From Romboutsia_C sp015668195 (GTDB lineage Bacteria; Bacillota; Clostridia; Peptostreptococcales; Peptostreptococcaceae): DNA of 64,000 bases. The notes beneath the pieces are model-generated. The model was given only the letters and a program-made list of their open reading frames with translations, was not told the origin of the DNA and made no database searches. Numbering within the stretch: position 1 is the stretch's first letter; each line of letters starts with the position of its first letter. This document shows positions 43,736-52,912 of this stretch, piece by piece. The DNA lies in NCBI RefSeq assembly GCF_015668195.1, contig NZ_JADPFC010000005.1:62001-126000 (forward strand), in the 5' to 3' direction. A program made the translations under genes and the position numbers.

Positions 43736-44515
43736 ATGAAAATAGCAATAACAGGTAAGGGCGGAGTAGGTAAAACAACTTTTTCTTCAATGCTATCTAG
43801 AATGTTTGCAGAAGATGGATATAGAGTACTAGCAGTTGATGCTGATCCAGATGCAAACTTAGCTTTAGCACTAGGATTTCCAAAAGAAGTCTATGAGTCA
43901 ATAGTTCCAATCTCAGAAATGAAAAAACTTGTTTCAGATAGAACTGCTGCATCAGTAGGATCATTTGGAAAAATGTTTAAAATGAATCCTAAGGTGGATG
44001 ACATACCAGAAAATTTATGTAAAGAACATAATGGAGTAAGACTGCTTACATTAGGGACAGTGGATTCTGGTGGTAGTGGATGTGTTTGTCCAGAACATGT
44101 ACTACTAAAAAGACTATGTTCACATTTAATCTTACAAAATAAAGATGTAGTTGTTATGGATATGGAGGCAGGTATTGAACATTTAGGAAGAGGAACAGCT
44201 GAAAGTGTAGATGCATTTATAGTAGTTGTTGAACCAGGAGAAAGAAGTCTTCAGACTTATAGAAAAGTAAAAAAGCTAGGACAAGATATAGGAGTTAAAA
44301 AAGTATTTGTCGTAGGAAATAAAATTAGAAATAAAGAAGACGAGGAATTCATAATCTCTAACCTAGAGGATGGGGAACCATTAGGATTTATATACTATAA
44401 CCAAGATGTTATAGATGCAGATAGATCAAACAAATCTCCATATGACACAAGTGAAGAGACTAAAAATCAGATAAAAGCAATTAAAAACCATCTAGTTAAA
44501 TTGCAAAATATATAA
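43736..44515 (+). CDS. cooC: CODH nickel-insertion ATPase CooC (copy 1)
   Basis: A 259-residue MinD/ParA-like ATPase. The deviant Walker A GKGGVGKTT is at residues 7-15, DADPDANLALALG follows, and a CxC metal-binding pair lies in GSGCVCPEH at about residue 120. CooC dimers load nickel into the CODH C cluster at the cost of ATP. AAAGGTGG is the RBS. A second, divergent cooC lies further on at 51150. Confidence 0.9.
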   Translation: MKIAITGKGGVGKTTFSSMLSRMFAEDGYRVLAVDADPDANLALALGFPKEVYESIVPISEMKKLVSDRTAASVGSFGKMFKMNPKVDDIPENLCKEHNGVRLLTLGTVDSGGSGCVCPEHVLLKRLCSHLILQNKDVVVMDMEAGIEHLGRGTAESVDAFIVVVEPGERSLQTYRKVKKLGQDIGVKKVFVVGNKIRNKEDEEFIISNLEDGEPLGFIYYNQDVIDADRSNKSPYDTSEETKNQIKAIKNHLVKLQNI

Positions 44516-44651
44516 CTGAAATGTCAAAAATCTAGCTTTTAAGTGTCATAATAATTATGTTAAACACTATATGTATTTAAAACTACTAACTTTGTGGTAT
44601 ACATACATAGTGAAATATAAAATTATTAAATTTGTAGGAGGAGATTGAGTA

Positions 44652-46328
44652 ATGGGATTTAAATCAGATATAGAAATAGCTCAAGAAGCTAAGCCACAAG
44701 ATATAAGAGAGATAGCTAAAAAATTAAATTTATCAGAAGATGATATAGAACTATATGGTAAATACAAAGCTAAAGTAGATTACAACTTATTAAAAAGAGA
44801 TAATGGTGGAAAAAAAGCTAAGTTAATATTAACTACAGCTATAAACCCAACTCCAGCAGGAGAAGGAAAAACTACTACAACTATAGGTGTAGCTGATGGA
44901 TTAGCTAAATTAGGAGAAAATGTATTAGTTGCATTAAGAGAACCTTCTTTAGGACCTGTATTTGGTGTTAAAGGTGGAGCAGCTGGTGGAGGATACGCAC
45001 AAGTTGTTCCTATGGAAGATATAAACTTACACTTTACAGGAGATTTCCATGCAATAGGAGCTGCAAATAACTTATTAGCTGCTATGCTTGACAATCATAT
45101 TCACCAAGGAAATGAATTAGGAATAGACTCTAGAAGTATAACTTGGAGAAGATGTGTTGATATGAACGATAGACAACTAAGAAATGTTGTTGATGGTTTA
45201 GGATCAAGAGGTGATGGTGTAGCTAGAGAAGATGGATTTGATATAACAGTTGCTTCAGAAGTAATGGCTGCTTTCTGTTTAGCAAGTGATATAGTTGATT
45301 TAAAAGCTAGATTAGGAAGAATAATAGTTGGATACAACTTTAATGGAGAACCTGTAACTGCTGAGCAATTAAAGGCTAATGGAGCCATGGCTGCATTATT
45401 AAAAGATGCACTAAAGCCAAACTTAGTTCAAACATTAGAAGGAACGCCTGCATTTGTACATGGTGGGCCATTTGCTAACATAGCTCATGGTTGTAACTCT
45501 GTTATAGCTACAAGAATGGCTATGCATTTTGCTGATTATGTAGTAACAGAGGGAGGATTTGGTGCTGACCTAGGTGCTGAAAAATTCTTAGATATAAAAT
45601 GTAGAATGGCTAACTTAAAGCCAGATGCTGTTATAATAGTTGCTACAGTAAGAGCATTAAAATATAACGGTGGAGTGCCAAAAGACCAATTAAATAATGA
45701 AAACTTAGAAGCCTTAGAAAGAGGAATTCCAAACTTATTAAAACATGTTGAAAATATAACTCAAGTGTTTAAATTACCAGCAGTAGTTGCTATAAATGAA
45801 TTCCCAACTGATACAGAAGCAGAAGTTAACTTAGTAAGAGCTAAATGCCAAGAACTAGGTGTTAACGTTGCATTATCTCAAGTATGGGCAAAAGGTGGAG
45901 AAGGTGGAATTGAGTTAGCTAAAGAAGTTATAAGATTAACTAGTGAGCCAAATGAATTTGAGTTCTGCTATGAAGATGACTTATCAATAGCAGAAAAAAT
46001 AAATGCTATAGCTACTAAGATATATGGAGCTGATGGTGTAGACTTTACTCCACAGGCTCAAAAAGAATTAGAAAAGTTAGAGAAAATAGGATGCGGAAAA
46101 ATGCCAATATGTATGGCTAAAACTCAATATTCTTTAACTGATGATCAAACTAAATTAGGAAGACCAACAGGATTTAGAATAACAGTTAGACAATTAACAG
46201 TATCAGCAGGTGCTGGATTTATAGTTGCTTTAACTGGACAGATAATGAAGATGCCAGGACTTCCAAAAGTTCCAGCAGCTGAAAGAATAGATGTTGATGA
46301 AAATGGAGTAATCTCAGGATTATTCTAA
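44652..46328 (+). CDS. fhs: Formate--tetrahydrofolate ligase
   Basis: A 558-residue enzyme that makes 10-formyl-THF from formate, ATP and THF, the first step after formate in the methyl branch. Family motifs visible are AINPTPAGEGKTTTTIGVADGL (ATP binding), SLGPVFGVKGGAAGGGYAQVVPMEDINLHFTGDFHA and the C-terminal PGLPKVPAAERID. Normal length. A canonical GTAGGAGGAG RBS precedes the start, unlike most genes after it. Confidence 0.97.
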   Translation: MGFKSDIEIAQEAKPQDIREIAKKLNLSEDDIELYGKYKAKVDYNLLKRDNGGKKAKLILTTAINPTPAGEGKTTTTIGVADGLAKLGENVLVALREPSLGPVFGVKGGAAGGGYAQVVPMEDINLHFTGDFHAIGAANNLLAAMLDNHIHQGNELGIDSRSITWRRCVDMNDRQLRNVVDGLGSRGDGVAREDGFDITVASEVMAAFCLASDIVDLKARLGRIIVGYNFNGEPVTAEQLKANGAMAALLKDALKPNLVQTLEGTPAFVHGGPFANIAHGCNSVIATRMAMHFADYVVTEGGFGADLGAEKFLDIKCRMANLKPDAVIIVATVRALKYNGGVPKDQLNNENLEALERGIPNLLKHVENITQVFKLPAVVAINEFPTDTEAEVNLVRAKCQELGVNVALSQVWAKGGEGGIELAKEVIRLTSEPNEFEFCYEDDLSIAEKINAIATKIYGADGVDFTPQAQKELEKLEKIGCGKMPICMAKTQYSLTDDQTKLGRPTGFRITVRQLTVSAGAGFIVALTGQIMKMPGLPKVPAAERIDVDENGVISGLF

Positions 46329-46343
46329 TAAAGAAGAATGAAA

Positions 46344-46375
46344 CAGTAGAGTATGACTATAGTCATACCCTACTG
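46344..46375. repeat. Intercistronic hairpin between fhs and fchA
   Basis: CAGTAG-A-GTATGACTA and TAGTCATAC-C-CTACTG form a 16-base palindrome with one internal mismatch. No T-run follows, so it is more likely an mRNA-processing or stability element than a terminator. Confidence 0.72.
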
Positions 46376-46415
46376 ATTACATACAAAAACCTTAGATGAT
46401 TCAAGGGGGAAGAAA

Positions 46416-47048
46416 ATGAAAATATCAGAAAAAACTTGTATTGAATTTGTAGAAGTTTTAGCTTCTAAATCAGCAGTACCTGGAGGAGGAGGAGCAGCTA
46501 GTCTAGTTGGAGCTATAGGAATGGCTTTAGGTAGCATGGTTTGTAACTTAACAATAGGTAAGAAAAAATATGCTGAATATGAAGAAAGCATAAAAGAAAT
46601 ATTAGCTAAAGCAGGAGATATAGAAAAAAAATTATTAAGCATGATAGATGAAGATGCAGAAAACTTCTTACCTCTTTCAAAAGCTTATGGTCTTCCTACA
46701 TCAACTGAGGAAGAAAAGAAGATAAAAGAAGAAACAATGGAGAAAGCTTTAAAGGTAGCTTGTGAAGTTCCAATAAATATAGTAAGAGTATGTTTTGATG
46801 CAATAAAATTACATGAAGATTTAGTAGATAAAGGTTCAAGACTTGCAATAAGTGATGTAGGTGTTGGAGTACAATGTTTAAGAGCTGCTATACTTAGTGG
46901 TCAATTAAATGTAGTAATAAATATAAATTCAATAAAAGACGAAGAATATGTAGCTAAAGTTAAAAATGAAGTTGATACTTTAGTTGAAGAAGGCGTAAAG
47001 ATATGTGATGAAGTTTACGCTAAAGTTGAGAAAGCATTAGGCAAATAA
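46416..47048 (+). CDS. fchA: Methenyltetrahydrofolate cyclohydrolase
   Basis: A 210-residue protein of the FTCD cyclodeaminase-like family, interconverting 10-formyl-THF and 5,10-methenyl-THF. SKSAVPGGGGAASLVGAIGMALGSMV is the family signature near residue 20. Clostridia often have both FchA and FolD. AAGGGGGA precedes the ATG. Confidence 0.93.
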   Translation: MKISEKTCIEFVEVLASKSAVPGGGGAASLVGAIGMALGSMVCNLTIGKKKYAEYEESIKEILAKAGDIEKKLLSMIDEDAENFLPLSKAYGLPTSTEEEKKIKEETMEKALKVACEVPINIVRVCFDAIKLHEDLVDKGSRLAISDVGVGVQCLRAAILSGQLNVVININSIKDEEYVAKVKNEVDTLVEEGVKICDEVYAKVEKALGK

Positions 47049-47115
47049 ATTATAGATTAGAAATAAAGTATTACATAAAGTATATAAATATAAATTAATA
47101 GGGGGAATTGGATCC

Positions 47116-47988
47116 ATGGAAACAACTATAACAAAAGGACAAATAATAAAAGGAAAGCCAGTTGCTGACCAAATAAGTGAAAACTTAATAAAAGAAGTTA
47201 ATGAACTAGTTAAAGAGGGTATAAATCCTAAGTTAGCTATATTAAGAGTTGGAGCGAATGGAAGTGACTTAGCTTACGAAAGAGGAGCATTAAAAAGATG
47301 TGAAAGCATAGGAATACAAACTCAAGTTGTTGAATTACCAGAAGATGTAACTCAAGAAGAATACATAAAAACATTAAAAGGGTTAAATGAAGACAGTAAT
47401 GTTAATGGTATATTATGCTTTAGACCTCTTCCAAAGCAATTAGATGAAGAAGCTATAAAGTATATAATATCTCCAGAAAAAGATGTAGATAGTTTCAGCC
47501 CAATAAACTCTGCAAAAGTTATGGAAGGAGATAAAACTGGATTCCCTCCATGCACACCAACTGCAGTAGTTGAAATATTAAAGCACTATGGTGTTGAATT
47601 AAGCGGATCTAAAGTAGCTGTATTAGGTAGATCAATGGTTGTTGGAAAGCCTGCTGCAATGCTTTTATTAAATGAAAATGCAACAGTTACTATATGCCAT
47701 TCAAGAACTAAAGATTTAGCTAAAGTAACTTCTGAAGCTGATGTATTAGTTGCTGCTGTTGGTAGAGCAAGAATGGTTAAAGAAGATTTTGTTAAAGAAG
47801 GAGCAGTTGTTATAGATGTTGGTATAAACGTAGATGAAGAAGGAAACTTATGCGGAGATGTTGATACTAACGCAGTACTTGATAAAGTATCTATGATAAC
47901 TCCAGTTCCAGCAGGAGTAGGTTCTGTAACTACATCTATACTTGCTAAGCATGTAGTTAAAGCTTGTAAGTTACAAAACAACAAATAA
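47116..47988 (+). CDS. folD: Methylenetetrahydrofolate dehydrogenase/cyclohydrolase FolD
   Basis: A 290-residue FolD reducing 5,10-methenyl-THF to methylene-THF, with cyclohydrolase activity in most homologues. Motifs: GFLCFRPLPKQLDE-type substrate loop, PCTPTAVVEILKHYGVELSG, and the nucleotide site VLGRSMVVGKPAAMLLL. The usual catalytic lysine of the YxxxK motif is not obvious in its normal form: the corresponding segment is LAYERGALKRCESIGI. The cyclohydrolase step may therefore rest on FchA. Confidence 0.93.
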   Translation: METTITKGQIIKGKPVADQISENLIKEVNELVKEGINPKLAILRVGANGSDLAYERGALKRCESIGIQTQVVELPEDVTQEEYIKTLKGLNEDSNVNGILCFRPLPKQLDEEAIKYIISPEKDVDSFSPINSAKVMEGDKTGFPPCTPTAVVEILKHYGVELSGSKVAVLGRSMVVGKPAAMLLLNENATVTICHSRTKDLAKVTSEADVLVAAVGRARMVKEDFVKEGAVVIDVGINVDEEGNLCGDVDTNAVLDKVSMITPVPAGVGSVTTSILAKHVVKACKLQNNK

Positions 47989-48012
47989 GATAAGTTTTTA
48001 GGGGGAATAGAG

Positions 48013-48690
48013 ATGATAGTTTCTGAAAATAAATCAATGCAAGAAATTTTAGGATTCTTAAAGAAAGCTCAAAAAGTTGTTATAGTTGGATGTAATGAAT
48101 GTGCAGCTACTTGTAAAAGTGGTGGAGAAGAAGAAGTTTTAAAAATGAAAGAAGCTTTAGAAGGCGAAGGAAAAACTGTTTTAGGATACACTTTACTAGA
48201 ACCTGCATGTAATCTTTTAAAATCTAAAAAGGATTTAAAAGTATTAAAAGAAGAATTAAAAGAAGCTGATGCTGTTTTATCTATGGCTTGTGGAGATGGA
48301 ACTCAAACTATAGTTAAAAATATAAAGAAATTACCAGTATATCCAGCAAACAACACTATGTTTATCGGGGAAACAAAGAGAGTTGGAGAATTCGAAGAGT
48401 CTTGCAAGGCTTGTGGAGAATGTGAACTTGGATGGACTGGAGGAATATGTCCAGTAACTGTATGTGCTAAGGGATTAATAAATGGTGCATGTGGTGGAGC
48501 TAAAAATGGAAAATGTGAAGTTAGCCCAGAAAATGATTGTGCTTGGATAATGATATATGAAAAGTTAAAGGAATTAGATCAATTAGAAAATATGGTTGAG
48601 ATGAGACCAATGAAGGATTATTCAAAGCAAAACAATCCAAGACACTTAAACTTAAAGAAAAAAGAAGAAGAAGCTTCAGCTGAGGCTTAG
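48013..48690 (+). CDS. metV: MetV, zinc/Fe-S partner of methylene-THF reductase
   Basis: A 225-residue Cys-rich protein. CNECAATC lies near residue 27, and a second cluster CKACGECELGWTGGICPVTVC with CGGAKNGKCEV and NDC lies at about 130-175. It matches the MetV protein that pairs with MetF in acetogens and C. difficile-like clostridia to accept electrons for reducing methylene-THF. Here metF is 32 bases downstream. It is not itself the flavoprotein. Confidence 0.9.
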   Translation: MIVSENKSMQEILGFLKKAQKVVIVGCNECAATCKSGGEEEVLKMKEALEGEGKTVLGYTLLEPACNLLKSKKDLKVLKEELKEADAVLSMACGDGTQTIVKNIKKLPVYPANNTMFIGETKRVGEFEESCKACGECELGWTGGICPVTVCAKGLINGACGGAKNGKCEVSPENDCAWIMIYEKLKELDQLENMVEMRPMKDYSKQNNPRHLNLKKKEEEASAEA

Positions 48691-48722
48691 ATCGTTTAAA
48701 AGGTTAAAAGGGGGATTTTTTC

Positions 48723-49604
48723 ATGAGTTTATTAAGAGAAACGTTAGAAAGTGGGAAGTTTGCAGTAACAACTGAAATGGCACCACCAAAAGGTACAGAT
48801 CTTTCTCACTTAATAGAGTGTGCAAAACCATTAGTAGGAAGAGTTCACGCTGCAAACGTAACAGACTTCCAATCTGCAGTTATGAGAACTACTTCACTTG
48901 CTACATGTAAATTATTAAAAGATGTAGGATTAGAGCCAGTATTACAAATGACTGGTAGAGATAGAAATAGAATAGCAATACAAGGAGAAATGTTATCTGC
49001 TGGTGTATTTGGAATAAACAATATGTTAGCTTTAACAGGAGACCATACAGTAGTTGGAGATCACCCACAAGCTAAAGGCGTATTTGATTTAGATGCTGTT
49101 GGTATACTTCAAACTGCTGAAACTTTAATGAAGGGTACTGACTTAGTTGGTAACGCATTAAAAGGATCACCAGAATTTTTCTTAGGAGCTTCTGTTACTC
49201 CAGAGTATGCTCCAATAGAAGTACAATTATTAAAAATGCAAAAGAAAATAAATGCTGGAGCTAAGTTCTTCCAAACTCAAGCTGTATATGATATAGAACA
49301 TATGAGAGAGTTTAGAAAGTTAACTAAAGATATGGATTGTAAGGTATTAGCTGGTATAGTACCTTTAAAATCTCCAGGAATGGCTAAGTTTATGACAGCT
49401 AATGTTCCTGGTATATTTGTTCCAGATGATCAAATAGAAAGATTAAGAGCTGCAGGAAAAGAGAACTGGGTATCAGAAGGTATAAAGATGGCTGGAGAAT
49501 TTATAAGACAATTAAAAGAAGAAGACTTATGTGATGGTGTTCACATAATGGCTATAGGAGCAGAAGAAAATGTTCCAGCTATATTAGATGCTGCAGGATT
49601 ATAA
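48723..49604 (+). CDS. metF: Methylenetetrahydrofolate reductase (MetF)
   Basis: A 293-residue TIM-barrel flavoprotein that reduces methylene-THF to methyl-THF. ALTGDHTVVGDHPQAKGVFDLDAVG is the FAD/folate segment, and FFQTQAVYDIEH carries the conserved substrate-region Gln. With MetV it forms the MetVF type of reductase; no RnfC2 gene is adjacent. RBS AAGGGGGA. Confidence 0.95.
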   Translation: MSLLRETLESGKFAVTTEMAPPKGTDLSHLIECAKPLVGRVHAANVTDFQSAVMRTTSLATCKLLKDVGLEPVLQMTGRDRNRIAIQGEMLSAGVFGINNMLALTGDHTVVGDHPQAKGVFDLDAVGILQTAETLMKGTDLVGNALKGSPEFFLGASVTPEYAPIEVQLLKMQKKINAGAKFFQTQAVYDIEHMREFRKLTKDMDCKVLAGIVPLKSPGMAKFMTANVPGIFVPDDQIERLRAAGKENWVSEGIKMAGEFIRQLKEEDLCDGVHIMAIGAEENVPAILDAAGL

Positions 49605-49620
49605 TATATAGATAAATAAA

Positions 49621-49654
49621 TATGTTGCTTAAGTTTTCTAACTTAAGCAACATA
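49621..49654. repeat. 15-bp perfect hairpin between metF and lpd
   Basis: TATGTTGCTTAAGTT and AACTTAAGCAACATA are exact complements around a TTCT loop, without a T-run. It is likely a processing or stability element, or a weak terminator. Confidence 0.75.
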
Positions 49655-49697
49655 GTATAAATAGATTTTATTAACGGATATAAATGGGGGAAAACAC

Positions 49698-51089
49698 ATG
49701 AAAATAGCAGTTATAGGTGGTGGGCCAGGCGGATACGTTGCTGCAATAAAAGCAGCTATGCTTGGTGCTGAAGTTACGGTAATAGAGAAAAAGAGAGTTG
49801 GAGGAACTTGCTTAAATGTAGGGTGTATACCAACTAAAGCATTATTAGCATCTTCTTCTATGTTAATGAATATAAAAGAAGCTAAAGATTATGGAATAAA
49901 TATAGATGGTGAAATCAATGCAGATTTCAAAGCTATAATGGGAAGAAAAGATAAAATAGTAAATCAATTAATAGGTGGCATAGAATTTTTATTTGAAAAA
50001 AGAGGAGTTAACTTAGTTAATGGATTTGGAAAATTAGTAGATAAAAATACTATAGAAGTTACTAAGGAAGATGGAAGCTCTGAAATAGTTAAGGCTGATA
50101 AAATAATATTAGCTAATGGTTCTGTTCCAGTAGTTTTACCAATGTTTCCGTATGATAAAAAGAGAGTTATAACTAGTGATGAAGTACTAGGACTTGAAGA
50201 ATTACCAGAGTCTATGTTAATCGTTGGTGGTGGAGTTATAGGTTGTGAAATAGGTCAATTTTTAAGAGCTTTAGGAACTGAAGTAACTATAGTTCAAAGA
50301 GGAGATCAAATATTACCTTTTGAGGATAAAGATGTAGCAAAACAGTTGCAGAGACAGTTTAAAAAGGATAAAATTAAAGTGTTAACAGATAGTGGAGTAG
50401 AGAAATGTGAAGTTGTAGAAGATGGGGTTATATCTACACTTTCAAATGGAAAAGAGATAAAAACACAATATGTTTTAATGGCAATAGGTAGAAAACCAAA
50501 TCTTGAAGGTTCTGGAATAGAGGAAATAGGTATAGAACTTAATAGAGGTAAGATTGTAGTAGATGAAAATTTACAAACTAACATAGAAGGCATATATGCA
50601 ATAGGTGATTTAATAGATACACCATTCTTAGCACACGTTGCTTCTAAAGAGGGTATAGTAGCGGTAGAAAACGCTTTAGGTAAATCTAAAACTGTTGATT
50701 ATACAGCGGTTCCAAGATGTGTATATACAGAGCCAGAACTAGCTGCTGTAGGGAAAACAGAAAGACAATTAGAAGAACAAGGTATAGAATATCATGTTGG
50801 TAAGTTTGAATTTAGAGGATTAGGTAAAGCTCAAGCTATGGGTCACTTCCAAGGATTTATAAAGGTTCTTGCAGATAAAGAAGACAAAATAGTTGGAGCA
50901 TCTATAGTAGGTCCTCATGCCACAGACCTATTAACAGAATTATCTCTTGCAGTACACTTAGGATTAACAGTAGAGCAAGTAGGAGATGTTATACATGCAC
51001 ATCCAACATTATCAGAAGGGTTAATGGAAGCTCTTCATGATGTACATGGAGAATGTGTTCATGCAGCTCCTAAATTAGCAAAAGCATAA
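49698..51089 (+). CDS. lpd: Dihydrolipoyl dehydrogenase (L-protein/E3)
   Basis: A 463-residue flavoprotein: FAD motif GGGPGGYVAAIKAA near residue 7, redox disulfide GGTCLNVGCIPTK at about 36-48, NAD motif GGGVIGCEIGQFL near 180, second FAD motif AIGDLIDTPFLAH and the C-terminal HAHPTLSE catalytic His. It has no N-terminal lipoyl domain. In this cluster its partner should be the lipoylated H protein encoded by gcvH at 57421, rather than a 2-oxoacid complex. Confidence 0.94.
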   Translation: MKIAVIGGGPGGYVAAIKAAMLGAEVTVIEKKRVGGTCLNVGCIPTKALLASSSMLMNIKEAKDYGINIDGEINADFKAIMGRKDKIVNQLIGGIEFLFEKRGVNLVNGFGKLVDKNTIEVTKEDGSSEIVKADKIILANGSVPVVLPMFPYDKKRVITSDEVLGLEELPESMLIVGGGVIGCEIGQFLRALGTEVTIVQRGDQILPFEDKDVAKQLQRQFKKDKIKVLTDSGVEKCEVVEDGVISTLSNGKEIKTQYVLMAIGRKPNLEGSGIEEIGIELNRGKIVVDENLQTNIEGIYAIGDLIDTPFLAHVASKEGIVAVENALGKSKTVDYTAVPRCVYTEPELAAVGKTERQLEEQGIEYHVGKFEFRGLGKAQAMGHFQGFIKVLADKEDKIVGASIVGPHATDLLTELSLAVHLGLTVEQVGDVIHAHPTLSEGLMEALHDVHGECVHAAPKLAKA

Positions 51090-51149
51090 GATAAAAACAG
51101 AGTAAAGGGGAAAAGCTCTGTTTTGACAAATAAAGGGGGAAATCTTGGT

Positions 51150-51920
51150 ATGGGATATAACATAGCAGTAGCAGGAAAAGGTGGAACTGGTAAGACTAGT
51201 CTTACAGGGCTTTTAATTAATAATTTAGTAAGTAATAAAAAAGGACCAGTATTAGTTGTAGATGCAGATGCTAATGCTAACATAAATGAAGTATTAGGTA
51301 TAGATGTTGAAGATACAATAGGGTCTATAAGAGAAGAAGTAAATCAAAGGGAAAAACAAGGTAATGCTTTTCCAGGAGGAATGACTAAGGCTCAATATTT
51401 ACAATATAGATTAAATACTTGTATGTCAGAAGGCGAAGGATATGACTTAATAGTAATGGGAAGATCTGAGGGTGAAGGTTGTTATTGTTATGTTAATGGG
51501 ATATTAAGAGAGCAAACAGACAAACTAGCAGATTCTTACGAATATTTAGTTATAGATAACGAAGCTGGAATGGAACATTTAAGTAGAAAAACTACTAAGC
51601 ACATAGACAAATTGCTATTAGTTAGTGATTGTTCTAGACGTAGTGTTCAAGCTGTTGCTAGAATAAGAGATTTAGCTAGGGAATTAAAGCTAAGTGTTTC
51701 AGATATATATTTAATTGTAAATAAAGTTCCAAATGGAATATTAAATGATGGGATAAAAGAGGAAATTGAAAAGCATAATCTAAGTCTTATAGGTGTAGTA
51801 CCTATGGATGAAATGATATATGAATATGATTCTAATGGTATACCTTTAGTAGAATTACCAAAAGAATCAAAAGCTAAAGTTGCTATAAATGATATAGTAA
51901 CTAAATTAGAATTAAAATAG
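51150..51920 (+). CDS. CooC-type ATPase, copy 2 (acsB/CODH maturation)
   Basis: A 256-residue MinD-like ATPase. The deviant Walker A is GKGGTGKTS at about residues 9-17, DADANANINEVLG is the next motif, and a CxC pair appears in GEGCYCYVNG at about residue 112. The ATG at 51150 fits AAAGGGGGA 9 bases upstream; a TTG at 51123 is in frame but lies before that RBS. It clearly differs from copy 1 and sits beside acsD/acsC, so it may mature the nickel site of AcsB (AcsF-like role). That is inference. Confidence 0.88.
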   Translation: MGYNIAVAGKGGTGKTSLTGLLINNLVSNKKGPVLVVDADANANINEVLGIDVEDTIGSIREEVNQREKQGNAFPGGMTKAQYLQYRLNTCMSEGEGYDLIVMGRSEGEGCYCYVNGILREQTDKLADSYEYLVIDNEAGMEHLSRKTTKHIDKLLLVSDCSRRSVQAVARIRDLARELKLSVSDIYLIVNKVPNGILNDGIKEEIEKHNLSLIGVVPMDEMIYEYDSNGIPLVELPKESKAKVAINDIVTKLELK

Positions 51921-51939
51921 GCTTAAGGGGGAGTAAACT

Positions 51940-52884
51940 ATGGCATTCAAGATGTCTGTTCAAAAGTATTCTGGTAAAATATCAGAAGTAGAAATAGGGA
52001 CAGGAGAAAAAGCGATAAAAATAGGTGGAGAGAATATTCTACCATTTTATAACTTCGATGGGAATGGTGGAAATACTCAAAAAATAGGAATAGAAATAAC
52101 TGACATATATCCAGAAGGATGGAGCGATGCTTTTAAAGAAATGTATAAAGATGTTTGTGATTGTCCAGTTAAGTGGGCTAAGCATGTAGAAGAAAATACA
52201 AAAGCAGACTTTATATGCTTAAAGCTTGAAAGTGCAGATCCAAATGGATTAGATAAAACTCCAGAAGAGTGTGCTGAGGTAGCTAAAAAAGTTGTTGAGG
52301 CTGTTAGTGTACCAGTAATTATAGCTGGATGTGGAAACCATGAAAAGGATGCTAAGTTATTTGAAAAAGTAGCGCAAGCAGTAGATGGGCATAATTGTTT
52401 ATTCTTATCAGCTACAGAAGACAACTACAAGGCAGTAGGGGCTGCGGCTAGTATGGCTTATAGTCATAAAGTGTCTGCTGAGTCTTCAGTTGATATAAAC
52501 CTAGCTAAACAATTAAACGTATTATTAGGACAATTAGGCGTTAAATCTGAAAATATAGTTATGAACATAGGTTCATCAGCTGTAGGATATGGATATGAGT
52601 ATGTTGCATCAACTATGGACAGAATCAGACTTGCTGCATTTGGTCAAAATGATAAAACATTACAAATGCCAATAATAACTCCAGTTTCAAAAGAAACTTG
52701 GAATGTTAAAGAATCTATAGCAAGTGTTGAAGATGAACCAGCTTGGGGATGTGTAGAAAAAAGAGGTATAGCAATGGAAATATCAACTGCTGCAAGTGCA
52801 TTAGTTGGTGGATCAAATGCAGTTATACTTCGTCATCCAGAGTCAGTAGAAACTATAAAAGAATTAGTTAGCGCATTAGCTTAA
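51940..52884 (+). CDS. acsD: Corrinoid iron-sulfur protein, small subunit
   Basis: A 314-residue TIM-barrel subunit of the CoFeSP (CFeSP beta/small), which with AcsC carries the methyl group on cobalamin from AcsE to AcsB. Matches include SADPNGLDKTPEECAEVAKKV, VIIAGCGNHEKDAKLFEKVAQ and MNIGSSAVGYGYEYVASTMDRIRLAAFGQNDKTLQMPIITPV. Only 28 bases separate it from acsC. Confidence 0.95.
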   Translation: MAFKMSVQKYSGKISEVEIGTGEKAIKIGGENILPFYNFDGNGGNTQKIGIEITDIYPEGWSDAFKEMYKDVCDCPVKWAKHVEENTKADFICLKLESADPNGLDKTPEECAEVAKKVVEAVSVPVIIAGCGNHEKDAKLFEKVAQAVDGHNCLFLSATEDNYKAVGAAASMAYSHKVSAESSVDINLAKQLNVLLGQLGVKSENIVMNIGSSAVGYGYEYVASTMDRIRLAAFGQNDKTLQMPIITPVSKETWNVKESIASVEDEPAWGCVEKRGIAMEISTAASALVGGSNAVILRHPESVETIKELVSALA

Positions 52885-52912
52885 TAAATTGTAAGGTTAG
52901 GGGGAAAAAATC

